NCBI RefSeq assembly: GCF_000381925.1
Contig: NZ_KB907307.1
Coordinates: 3,968,001-4,032,000 of the forward strand
Reading direction: 5' to 3'
Length of the DNA: 64,000 nt
Origin: Nocardia sp. BMG111209
Lineage (GTDB): Bacteria > Actinomycetota > Actinomycetes > Mycobacteriales > Mycobacteriaceae
Made by a program: the position numbers and the translations under genes. The first letter of the stretch is position 1, and the number at the start of each line of letters is the position of its first letter. Of the stretch, positions 40,022 to 47,445 are shown piece after piece. Below the pieces are notes generated by a model. The model saw only the letters and a program-made list of their open reading frames with translations, had not been told where the DNA came from and did no database searches.

Positions 40022-41014
40022 TCAGACCGTCAGGATCGTACGGCCGAGGGTGGTGCGGGCCGCCATGGCGGCGTGGGCCTCGGCGGCCTGTTCCAGGGCG
40101 AAGAGGCCGCCCACGGTGACGGTGAGGCGCCCGGCGGCGGCCTCGGCGAGGGCGCGAGCGCCGATCTCCTTCCAGTCGAGGCCGCCGGCCGTGACCGAGC
40201 GCAGCGGGATCAGCGTGATGTCGCGGGCCGTCGCCGTCTCCTCGTCGATCGCGAAACCGCCTGCGGCGCTGCCGAAGGCGAGGAAGCGGGCGCCGGATGC
40301 GGTGGCGTCCACCGCGGCCCGGCCCAGTGGGCCGCCGGCGCCGTCGAAGACGATGTCGGCGCCCTCGCCGCCGGTGGCCTTCAGAACCTGCTCCGCCCAA
40401 TCGGATTCGCTGTAGTCGACCAGGGTGGTGGCGCCCAGGCGTTGCGCCAGGGCCAGTTTCGCTTCGCCTCTGGCGGCGGCGATCACCTTCGCGCCTGCGG
40501 CGGCGGCCAATTGGGTGAGCAGGGTGCCGAGGCCGCCGCCTGCGGCGGTGATCAGGATGCGGTCGCCGGGGCGGATCGCCGCCGCCTCGAACAGGGCCAG
40601 GGCGGTGCGGCCGTCGTGGACCAGGGCGGCGGCGGTGGTGAGGTCCAGGTCGGCGGGGACCTCGTTCAGGGTTTGTTCCTTGGCCAGGGCCTTCTCGGCG
40701 TAGCCGCCCGTCGGGACGCCGCCGCCGATCCCGCTGGCGGCGGTCTGGGTGGCGACCCGCTTGCCCAGCCAGGAGGGGTCCACCCCGGCGCCGACCGCGG
40801 ACACCACGCCCGCGACGGCGCCGCCGGGGATGTAGGGGGGCCGCACCGGGAAGAAGTCGGTGCCCCAGCCGCTGCGCAGCAGGGTGTCGAGGAACATGAC
40901 GTCGGCGGCCGCGACGTCGACGAGCACCTCCCCCGGGCCGGCCACCGGGTCGGGGACCGGGCCGGGGGTGAGCACCTCGGGACCGCCGAACGAATTCGCT
41001 TGCACAGCACGCAT
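40022..41014 (-). CDS. NADPH:quinone reductase-type zinc-free alcohol dehydrogenase
   Basis: 330 residues of the medium-chain dehydrogenase superfamily, quinone oxidoreductase branch. The N-terminal GroES-like part starts MRAVQANSFGGPEVLTPG; ILITAAGGGLGTLLTQLAAAAGAKVIA is the NADP-binding Rossmann segment. The zinc-ligand cysteines of alcohol dehydrogenases are absent. It probably reduces quinones or enones with NADPH. AAAGGA precedes the ATG. It is 90 bp downstream of the P450 gene and may be co-transcribed with it. Confidence 0.92.
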   Translation of the reverse strand: MRAVQANSFGGPEVLTPGPVPDPVAGPGEVLVDVAAADVMFLDTLLRSGWGTDFFPVRPPYIPGGAVAGVVSAVGAGVDPSWLGKRVATQTAASGIGGGVPTGGYAEKALAKEQTLNEVPADLDLTTAAALVHDGRTALALFEAAAIRPGDRILITAAGGGLGTLLTQLAAAAGAKVIAAARGEAKLALAQRLGATTLVDYSESDWAEQVLKATGGEGADIVFDGAGGPLGRAAVDATASGARFLAFGSAAGGFAIDEETATARDITLIPLRSVTAGGLDWKEIGARALAEAAAGRLTVTVGGLFALEQAAEAHAAMAARTTLGRTILTV

Positions 41015-41104
41015 GTCGATCGTTTTCCTTTCGTCAGAGCACGATTCGACCAGGCTGCTACCTCAACAATGCTCGAGGTCAAGCGGGACGGCGATATCCG
41101 CCGG

Positions 41105-42328
41105 TCAGCGGTGTACCCGGACGGGTACGTTGGTCCAGCCGCCGACGCTGGTGACGTGAGCGCGGCGCAGGCCGGAGCGGTCCAGTTCGTATTCCGGCAT
41201 CAGATCGAGCATGGCGTCCAGCGCGATTCGGCCCTCGAGCCGGGCCAGGGCCGCGCCGAGACACCGGTGGATGCCGTAGCCGAGACCCAGGTTGTTGCCG
41301 GTGAAGGGGCGGGTGATGTCGAAACGCTCGGCGTCGGTGAAGCTGCGCGGATCCCGGGTCGCCGAGGCCAGCAGCATCAGGACCGGACTCTCGGCCGGAA
41401 TCGTGCGGTCGTGCAGGGTGATGTCGCGGCGGCTGTAGCGCACGTCGTACTGGACCGGGCCGTCGTAGCGCAGCAGTTCCTCGAAGGCGCCGGGGATCAG
41501 GGAGCGATCGGCGCGCATCGCCTGCCACTGGTCCGGATGATCGGCGAAGACCACCGTGGCGATGCCCAGCACCTTGGCGACGGTTTCCGCGCCGGCGCCG
41601 GCCAGCAGCGCGGCGAAGCCGAGGATCTCGCGGTCGCTGAGCCGGGTGCTGCTGCCGTCCTCGCGGTCCACCTCGACCTCGATCAGGCGGCTGATCATGT
41701 CGTCCTGCGGATTCGCGCGGCGTTCGGCGATCAGCCGCGCGTAGAACATGGTGGATTCGATGACCGCGGCCTTCCCCTCCTCGCTGAGTTCCATCTGGCC
41801 GGGGGCGCGCTCGAGCGGTGCGGCCAGCCAGGCGCGCAGTTGCTGCCGATCCTCCCGCGGCACGCCGAGCATGGTGGTGATGACCTCGATCGGGAACAAC
41901 GTGGAGAAGTCCTCGACCAGGTCGAATCGCTCGGGATCCAGGCGTTCGGCGAATTCGCGCACGGTCGCGGTGATCATCGGTTCCAGTTCCGCGATGGCAC
42001 GCGGGGTGAAGACCTTGTTGACCAGCTTGCGCATCCGGGTGTGTTCCGGCGGATCCATCATGATGATCATCGGGATGCGCTGGTCCGGGGGCTCCGGGGC
42101 GAGCACCTGTTCGAGGGTGACGCCGCGGGCGGAGGAGTACGCGTCGAAATCCTTCATCGCCGGCGCCACGTCGGCGTAGCGGGACAGGGCGTAGAAGCCG
42201 TAGCGGGGGTTGTGATAGACGGGAGCCTCGTCGCGCAACCGGCGGTAGATCGGGTGCGGATCCTCGTGGAAGTGCGCGGCGAACGGGTCGAAGTCGATGG
42301 CGTCGTCGGAGACGAGCGTGTCGGTCAT
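41105..42328 (-). CDS. Cytochrome P450
   Basis: 407 residues. The haem-binding loop reads LGYGIHRCLGAALARLEGR (Cys ligand kept, with Leu where Phe is usual). The ExxR pair is in FEELLRY, and the I-helix has LAGAGAETV with the normally acidic position occupied by Glu/Ala. A soluble bacterial class I P450 needing ferredoxin and reductase, neither adjacent. The divergent TetR gene and the symmetric operator at 42443-42475 suggest inducible control. Substrate unknown; lipids, steroids or xenobiotics are typical. Confidence 0.93.
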   Translation of the reverse strand: MTDTLVSDDAIDFDPFAAHFHEDPHPIYRRLRDEAPVYHNPRYGFYALSRYADVAPAMKDFDAYSSARGVTLEQVLAPEPPDQRIPMIIMMDPPEHTRMRKLVNKVFTPRAIAELEPMITATVREFAERLDPERFDLVEDFSTLFPIEVITTMLGVPREDRQQLRAWLAAPLERAPGQMELSEEGKAAVIESTMFYARLIAERRANPQDDMISRLIEVEVDREDGSSTRLSDREILGFAALLAGAGAETVAKVLGIATVVFADHPDQWQAMRADRSLIPGAFEELLRYDGPVQYDVRYSRRDITLHDRTIPAESPVLMLLASATRDPRSFTDAERFDITRPFTGNNLGLGYGIHRCLGAALARLEGRIALDAMLDLMPEYELDRSGLRRAHVTSVGGWTNVPVRVHR

Positions 42329-42442
42329 GATGCCTCTCTCTCGTGCGGCCGAGGCACCCGCTTCCCCCGTGAACAGGCAGGAGACACCTAGGATTCGACA
42401 ACGAGCGAAGGAACGGACCGGGCCGCTCGACCGCGGCTAGTA

Positions 42443-42475
42443 TTACACTTCTTACAAAAACTGTAAAGGTTGTAA
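42443..42475. promoter_or_regulatory. Four-half-site TetR operator (TTACA x2 / TGTAA x2)
   Basis: TTACA at 42443 and 42452 is mirrored by TGTAA at 42462 and 42471; all successive steps are 9-10 bp and the centre is at 42,459. The whole 33-bp unit is symmetric, fitting two cooperative TetR dimers. It ends 1 bp before the GTG of the TetR gene and covers the divergent promoter region with the P450. Confidence 0.75.
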
Positions 42476-42476
42476 A

Positions 42477-43010
42477 GTGGACTCGACTTCCGGCAACCGC
42501 GACACCGGCACCCGCACGCGCATCCTGCGCGCGACCTACGAGGTGCTCAGCCGCAGGGGTTACGGCAAGCTGAGCCTGTCCGACGTGGCCACCCAGGCGA
42601 AGATCTCCCGCCCCACGCTCTACCGGCTGTTCTCCTCCAAGGAGGAACTGCTCGCCGCCTTCGGCGAATACGAACTGCACAATGTGGAGAAGGCGTTGCG
42701 GCGCGCCGCGACGGGACCGACCGAGGCCGACCGCCTCGATGCCGTACTCCGGTCCATCGTCGCCTCGCAGAGCACGTATCGGCTGACCAGCCTCGTGCAC
42801 ATCGAGCCGGATCACGTTCTCTCCCAGATGAATCGGATCGTGCCGATCATGCGCGACCTGCTCGCGCCGCTGGTGCCGCACGGCGATCCCGCGGTCATCG
42901 CGGGCACGATCGTCCGGCTCGCGGTCTCCCACTATCTGGTCGCCGCCGACGATCACGAGGAATTCCTGGCCCAATTACGCCATGTCGCAGGCATTTCCGG
43001 CGTGGACTGA
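42477..43010 (+). CDS. TetR-family transcriptional regulator
   Basis: 177 residues from GTG 42477. Residues 10-60 form the DNA-binding domain (TRILRATYEVLSRRGYGKLSLSDVATQAKISRPTLYRLFSSKEELLAAF), followed by a helical ligand domain. The operator overlaps its own start, so autorepression is likely. Divergent from the P450, which it probably controls. Confidence 0.92.
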   Translation: MDSTSGNRDTGTRTRILRATYEVLSRRGYGKLSLSDVATQAKISRPTLYRLFSSKEELLAAFGEYELHNVEKALRRAATGPTEADRLDAVLRSIVASQSTYRLTSLVHIEPDHVLSQMNRIVPIMRDLLAPLVPHGDPAVIAGTIVRLAVSHYLVAADDHEEFLAQLRHVAGISGVD

Positions 43011-43059
43011 ACGGTCCGGGCCGCTCCGGGTGGCATTCCGGCAAAATCTTCGCTACTGT

Positions 43060-43170
43060 GGCAGGTCGAGGGGAGTACTTCTCAAGCGCCGACTCGGTCA
43101 GTACGGATTCCACCGGCGGGATCCCCGGGCGGCCACCCATTACGGGTGAAGGAGACCTCGGGTCATTTGT
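43060..43170 (+). promoter_or_regulatory. Candidate yybP-ykoY (manganese) riboswitch leader
   Basis: Upstream of the TerC gene lie GAGGGGAGTA (about 43,069-43,078), TCGGTCAGTACGG (43,094-43,106), a GC-rich stem region (GGGATCCCCGGGCGGCC) and GGGTGAAGGAGACCTCGGG (about 43,144-43,162). GGGGAGUA and the GGAGACC-type segment are hallmarks of yybP-ykoY RNAs, which sense Mn2+ and commonly precede TerC-family genes. No covariance check was possible, so this rests on motif memory and gene context. Confidence 0.55.
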
Positions 43171-43187
43171 GGTACCCGAGGAGTCTC

Positions 43188-44189
43188 ATGCTTTCCATCG
43201 TGGCAGCGTCCGCGTCGTCGTCCGAGAACACGCTGCACACCGTTGCGTCGCCTTGGTTGTGGTTCGCCACGATCGCCGGAGTGCTGGCGCTGCTGGTTCT
43301 GGATTTCGCCGTCACCCGGCGGCCGCACGAGGTGTCGACCCGTGAGGCGCTGAAGTGGACGGTCTTCTATCTGGCGCTGCCGTTCGGATTCGCGGGTTTG
43401 CTGTGGGCCGTATTCGGGGGAAAACCGGCGGGTGAATTCGTCACCGGCTATCTCGTGGAGAAATCGCTGTCGGTCGACAATCTGTTCGTCTTCATGCTGT
43501 TGCTGTCCGCCTTCGCGGTGCCGGCCGCGCTGGCCCAGCGGGTGCTGCTGTACGGGATCGCCGGTGCGCTGGTGTTGCGCGGGGTGTTCATCGCGGTGGG
43601 TGCCGGTGCGCTGGCCGCCTTCGACTGGGCGTTCCTGCTGTTCGGGGTGATACTCCTGTTCACCGCCGGGAAGTTGATCCGCGACGCGGTGACCGGGCAC
43701 GAGCAGACCGTGGAGGTCGGCCGGATGCGTTCGGTGCGGCTGCTGCGCCGGCTGGTGCCGGTGACCGACGAATATCAGGGGCCGCGGATGTTCGGGCGGG
43801 TCGCGGGACGGCGGGCGGTCACGCCCCTGGCGCTGGTGGTGGTCGCGGTGATGACCACCGATCTGATCTTCGCGGTGGATTCGGTACCCGCGGTGTACGG
43901 GGTGACCGGTGATCCGTATCTGGTGTTCGCCACCAACGCCTTCGCGCTGCTGGGTCTGCGGGCCCTGTATTTCGTGCTGCACGCGGCGCTGGCGCGGCTG
44001 GTGCACCTCGCCTACGGACTGGCGGCGATCCTGGGCTTCATCGGCCTGAAGCTGGTGCTGGAATGGCTGCACGACACCGGCGTCTCGGTGCCCGAGATCC
44101 CCACCGTGGCCTCGCTTCTGGTGATCGTCGGGGCGCTCGGCGTGGTCACGGCCACCAGCCTGTACGCGACCCGGGATCGCACCGCCTGA
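43188..44189 (+). CDS. TerC-family integral membrane protein
   Basis: 333 residues from ATG 43188; an in-frame start at 43,140 lies within the candidate riboswitch. About eight membrane helices. The family motifs are GYLVEKSLSVDNLFVFMLLLSAF and VVVAVMTTDLIFAVDSVPAVYGVT, with the conserved acidic residues of TerC/Alx transporters. Relatives export manganese or load it into secreted enzymes, agreeing with the upstream leader. It is a single-gene unit. Confidence 0.92.
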   Translation: MLSIVAASASSSENTLHTVASPWLWFATIAGVLALLVLDFAVTRRPHEVSTREALKWTVFYLALPFGFAGLLWAVFGGKPAGEFVTGYLVEKSLSVDNLFVFMLLLSAFAVPAALAQRVLLYGIAGALVLRGVFIAVGAGALAAFDWAFLLFGVILLFTAGKLIRDAVTGHEQTVEVGRMRSVRLLRRLVPVTDEYQGPRMFGRVAGRRAVTPLALVVVAVMTTDLIFAVDSVPAVYGVTGDPYLVFATNAFALLGLRALYFVLHAALARLVHLAYGLAAILGFIGLKLVLEWLHDTGVSVPEIPTVASLLVIVGALGVVTATSLYATRDRTA

Positions 44190-44256
44190 GCCGGGACCGG
44201 CTCGACTTCCGCTGCGCCGCAGCGGTTCTCACCGCTGCACTACGGCGGCGGCGCCG

Positions 44257-44688
44257 TCAGCTGCCGCCGCCGCAACTGCTCCCGCCACCGCAGCTACTGC
44301 CCCCGCCACAACTGCTGCCGCCCCCGCAGCTGCTCCCACCACCGCAACTGCTGCTGTGATGCGAACCACCGTCGTGGTGCGAACTGCCGCCGTGGTGCGA
44401 ACCGCTGTCGTGGTGATGCGTCGACCCCGGGCCGCTGTCGTGATGACCGCCGTGCGAGTGATGGCCGCCGGACCAGCCCGCCGACTCACCGGCGGCCCAC
44501 AGCGCGGCGTTGCGCGAGAAGTCGTCGTCGCTGCCGCTGTAATAGTCCGAACCCCCGGCGCCGTAACGCCGCACCCGACCACGCCGGGACGCGCGCCGGG
44601 CCCCGGACCGGACGGCCACGCGAATGATGATGAAAACCAGGATCACGGGCCCGAACACGAACAGGCCCATGACCAGGATGACGCTCAT
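44257..44688 (-). CDS. Membrane-anchored His/Gly/Cys-repeat protein
   Basis: 143 residues. Residues 2-24 (SVILVMGLFVFGPVILVFIII) form one membrane helix, followed by a basic stop-transfer stretch and a His/Ser/Gly-rich region (SGGHHSHGGHHDSG, SHHGGSSHHDGGSHH). The C-terminus is five tandem SSCGGG units (18-bp DNA repeats). The His clusters and regularly spaced cysteines suggest metal binding, but this is inference. It is divergent from the GRDP-like gene at 44,788, so the two may act together. Confidence 0.75.
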   Translation of the reverse strand: MSVILVMGLFVFGPVILVFIIIRVAVRSGARRASRRGRVRRYGAGGSDYYSGSDDDFSRNAALWAAGESAGWSGGHHSHGGHHDSGPGSTHHHDSGSHHGGSSHHDGGSHHSSSCGGGSSCGGGSSCGGGSSCGGGSSCGGGS

Positions 44689-44787
44689 ATATGCAGCTTC
44701 GCGGCACCGCCGCCGCCCGTCAACCACCGAATTCCGGGGGAGCGCCGCACGGTTGCCCACCGGGTCCGCCCGGCTCTACCGTGAGGT

Positions 44788-45327
44788 GTGCTGTGGCAAC
44801 GTTTTCCGCGCACCGCCGCGAACCCGATGCGGCGCATCGACCTGCCCCGGATGCACCGGGCCGTCGAGGCGCTGGAACTGTCCGAGGCGGTCTTCAAGAC
44901 CTCGCCGTGGCAACCGCGCGCACTGGTGGAAACCGGCCTGCGGCAATGGCTGCGCTGCTGCGGCGCGGCGATGCGCGACGGCAGGCGGATCGGCATGCCG
45001 TCGCATGCCGTGGACGAGGCCTGGCACGGCCTGATCCTCTGCACCGGCCGCTACGCTCGCTTCTGCGACGACGCCTACGGCCGCTTCCTGCACCATTTTC
45101 CGGAGGGTGACGGATTCGGCGGCGGCACAGCCGATTCGATGTCCGATCAGCTCGGCCGCACGGTGGTCGCCTGGTCGCTGGTGGCCCACCCCGGTGAGCG
45201 ATGCGTGCTGTGGGATCTCGACACCGTGGTGGGCGTCGACCGGCCCTGGGGTGTCCCCCGCGAGCGGGTCGACGCCATCGAAAAGGCCCTGCGCGCAACC
45301 GATTCCGGAACCGCCCGGACCCGGTGA
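44788..45327 (+). CDS. Glycine-rich-domain-protein-like (DUF1399-type) protein
   Basis: 179 residues from GTG 44788. The segment IGMPSHAVDEAWHGLILCTGRYARFCDDAYGRFLHH carries the HxxDxxWH pattern seen in the N-terminal domain of plant/bacterial glycine-rich-domain proteins. A cysteine pair (RCCGAAM) precedes it. Function unknown; the conserved His/Asp/Trp-His residues could bind metal. Divergent from the His/Cys-repeat protein, a pairing I recall from other actinomycetes. Confidence 0.6.
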   Translation: MLWQRFPRTAANPMRRIDLPRMHRAVEALELSEAVFKTSPWQPRALVETGLRQWLRCCGAAMRDGRRIGMPSHAVDEAWHGLILCTGRYARFCDDAYGRFLHHFPEGDGFGGGTADSMSDQLGRTVVAWSLVAHPGERCVLWDLDTVVGVDRPWGVPRERVDAIEKALRATDSGTARTR

Positions 45328-45375
45328 GCGCCGTGCCGCGCGGCAACCGGGATCGGCTGCCGCGCAACGCCGTAC

Positions 45376-46140
45376 TCAGTTGGTGATCCGGCCGCCGGCG
45401 ACGTCGACGGTGATTCCGCTGAGATAGGCCGAGGCGTCCGAGGCAAGGAACAGGGCGGTCTGGGCGACGTCGTCGGTGGTGCCGAGGCGGCGCAGCGGAT
45501 GCATCTCGGCCACCCGCTGCTGGACCGGCTCGGGCATGTTCGCGGCGACCTTCTCGGTACGGATCGACGACGGCGCGATGGCGTTGATCCGGATCCCGTC
45601 GGGTCCCAGTTCGGTGGCCAGGTGGCGGGTGAGCATGATCAGGCCCGCGTTGGCGACGCCGTAGGCCAGATTGGCCTGGCTGGGCTGGCGGCCCGCGGCG
45701 GAGGCCATGGTGACGATCACCCCGCGCCGGCGTTCCAGCATGGCCGGCAGGAATGTCCGGATGGTGAGGAAGGCCGAGGTCAGATCGGAGTCGAGGACCT
45801 CGTACCAGCGCTCGACACTCAGCCGGTGACTCGGTGTCGGGAACCCCTGTCCGCCCGCGAAGGCGGCCAGGATGTCGGCCGGGCCGAGTTCGGATTCGAC
45901 GATCGGGCCCAGTTCGGCCAGGGCATCGGGATTCGTCACGTCCGCGACTCTGCCGAGCGCGGTGCCGCCCGCGGCGGTGATATCGGCGACGACCCCCGCG
46001 AGGGCGTTCTCGTCGCGGCCGACGACGCAGACCGCGGTGCCCTGGGCGGCGAGCAGGCGAGCGGTCCGCGCGCCGATCCCCCGGGAGCCACCGGTGACGA
46101 CGGCAACCTTGCCGTCGAGGTCGGAATAGGTGCTGAGCAT
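45376..46140 (-). CDS. SDR oxidoreductase lacking the catalytic lysine
   Basis: 254 residues from the ATG complementary to 46138-46140, with GAGGGG upstream. It has TGGSRGIG, VIVTMASAAG and AYLSGITVDVAGG at the usual places of classical SDRs. The active-site motif reads YGVAN, with Asn (AAC codon) in place of the normally invariant Lys of YxxxK. The enzyme may therefore be impaired, use altered chemistry, or act as a binding protein. It follows the membrane protein gene by 32 bp and probably shares its promoter. Confidence 0.88.
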   Translation of the reverse strand: MLSTYSDLDGKVAVVTGGSRGIGARTARLLAAQGTAVCVVGRDENALAGVVADITAAGGTALGRVADVTNPDALAELGPIVESELGPADILAAFAGGQGFPTPSHRLSVERWYEVLDSDLTSAFLTIRTFLPAMLERRRGVIVTMASAAGRQPSQANLAYGVANAGLIMLTRHLATELGPDGIRINAIAPSSIRTEKVAANMPEPVQQRVAEMHPLRRLGTTDDVAQTALFLASDASAYLSGITVDVAGGRITN

Positions 46141-46172
46141 GGGAATTCCCCTCGTGGGCAACCGGTTTCGGG

Positions 46173-46847
46173 TCAGGCGTCGCGGCGGTGCAGCGGCAGG
46201 CGGAAGGCGGTCACCAGCAACCAGAGCAGGCCGCCGAACCGCACGACGGGCAGCAGATAGGTCAGCGCGTCGACCAGCAGGCCCAGCGTGGCGACCGCAC
46301 CCACCACGGCGATCGCCAGGCCGATCCAGGCCAGCGCGGGCGGCACCAGACGGGCCAGCAGTCCCGGTACCGCGATACCGGCGATGAGCAGGCCGAAACC
46401 CGCCGCGTACAGCGGGCCGCCGGCGACGAACGACAGATCGGCCAGGGCGCGGGCCAACGCCGGGCCCGCATCCTCGCCCAGGCGGGCCCCGGCCCAGCCG
46501 AACAGGCCGGACAGGGCGAGCGCGACGGCGGCGAGGGTGCCGCCGAGCAGCGCGATGGCCGAACCGGGTGCGGTGATCCCGAGGGCGCGCAGCCGGCGGT
46601 AGACCACCGCGGTGACGATCGTCAGCGGCATCGCGGAGACCAGGATCAGGAATGCGCCTGCCTTCTGCGTGCCCGAATGGTCCAGGGCATAACGCAATAC
46701 GTCGGCGCCGGAGGCGTCGGGATGCGGGGTGGATCGGTTGAGGATCACGTACGCGACGGTGAGGGCCGTGAACGCGAGGGTGGGTATCCACAGCGGCGGC
46801 CCGGCCTGCGGGCGGCGGCGGGTGCGGGGCGCGGTGTCGGTGGTCAT
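46173..46847 (-). CDS. Multi-pass membrane protein (DUF4386-like)
   Basis: 224 residues, about six or seven hydrophobic helices (IPTLAFTALTVAYVILN, AGAFLILVSAMPLTIVTAVVY, SAIALLGGTLAAVALALSGLFGW, PALAWIGLAIAVVGAVATLGLLVDALTYLLPVV). The ATG has AGGAGG 5 nt upstream. Similarity to DUF4386-type proteins is from general appearance only; function unknown. It is first in a two-gene operon with the SDR and divergent from a MarR regulator with a palindrome between. Confidence 0.7.
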   Translation of the reverse strand: MTTDTAPRTRRRPQAGPPLWIPTLAFTALTVAYVILNRSTPHPDASGADVLRYALDHSGTQKAGAFLILVSAMPLTIVTAVVYRRLRALGITAPGSAIALLGGTLAAVALALSGLFGWAGARLGEDAGPALARALADLSFVAGGPLYAAGFGLLIAGIAVPGLLARLVPPALAWIGLAIAVVGAVATLGLLVDALTYLLPVVRFGGLLWLLVTAFRLPLHRRDA

Positions 46848-46894
46848 GGAGTCCTCCTGGCTCGAGCGGGAACAACCGTATACAGAAATAATGA

Positions 46895-46907
46895 TTACAA
46901 TCTGTAA
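46895..46907. promoter_or_regulatory. MarR-type operator over a promoter
   Basis: TTACA-ATC-TGTAA is an inverted repeat lying in the spacer of a leftward promoter (TTGACA as the complement of 46912-46917, CATTAT about 18 bp on). It is 28 bp upstream of the MarR start. Binding would block the membrane-protein/SDR operon and possibly the regulator itself. Confidence 0.6.
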
Positions 46908-46934
46908 CGATTGTCAAGGCGCTATGATGCCCGG

Positions 46935-47417
46935 GTGGAAACGAACAGTGAGACCGGTGGGCCGCCCCGGGGCGGTGGCGTCGCCTTCCTGCTCGCGCAG
47001 CTCGGCGCGCACGCCACCACCCGATTCGCCGAACGGGTCGCCGAACTCGATCTGACCCCGCCGCAGGCCGGACTGTTGCGGCTGCTGGCCGCGACACCGG
47101 GCCGCAGCCAGCGCGAACTCGCCGATGCGCTGGGGTTGCCACCGAGCCGGTTCGTCCCGTTCGCGGACGCGATGGAACAGCGCGGGCTCATCGAACGCCG
47201 CCGCAACCCCGAGGACCGGCGGCTGCACGCGATCCATCTGACCGCGCGGGGCGAGGCGCTACTCGGCCGCCTCCGCGAGGTCGGGATGGCCCACGAACAG
47301 GCCGTGTGCGCGGCGCTCAGCGCCGAGGAGCGCACCACCCTGCAGTCCCTGCTGCAACGGGTGGCCGCGGAACAGGGGCTGACGCCGCTGCTGCATCCGG
47401 GCTATACGAAACTCTGA
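46935..47417 (+). CDS. MarR-family transcriptional regulator
   Basis: 160 residues from GTG 46935. The winged helix is plain: LTPPQAGLLRLLAATPGRSQRELADALGLPPSRFVPFADAMEQRGLIERRRNPEDRRLHAIHLTARG. Divergent from the membrane-protein/SDR operon, with a palindrome in the shared promoter region, so local repression is likely. Inducer unknown. Confidence 0.92.
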   Translation: METNSETGGPPRGGGVAFLLAQLGAHATTRFAERVAELDLTPPQAGLLRLLAATPGRSQRELADALGLPPSRFVPFADAMEQRGLIERRRNPEDRRLHAIHLTARGEALLGRLREVGMAHEQAVCAALSAEERTTLQSLLQRVAAEQGLTPLLHPGYTKL

Positions 47418-47445
47418 GAATCGTTGCCGGACAGCACAACCCGAC

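Noticed and set aside
40073..42391. A 772-codon plus-strand open frame
   Set aside because: It lies antisense to the quinone reductase and P450 genes, both with clear motifs. Its translation is Gly/Ala/Arg/Asp/Gln-rich with no recognisable domain; long antisense frames are common at this GC content.
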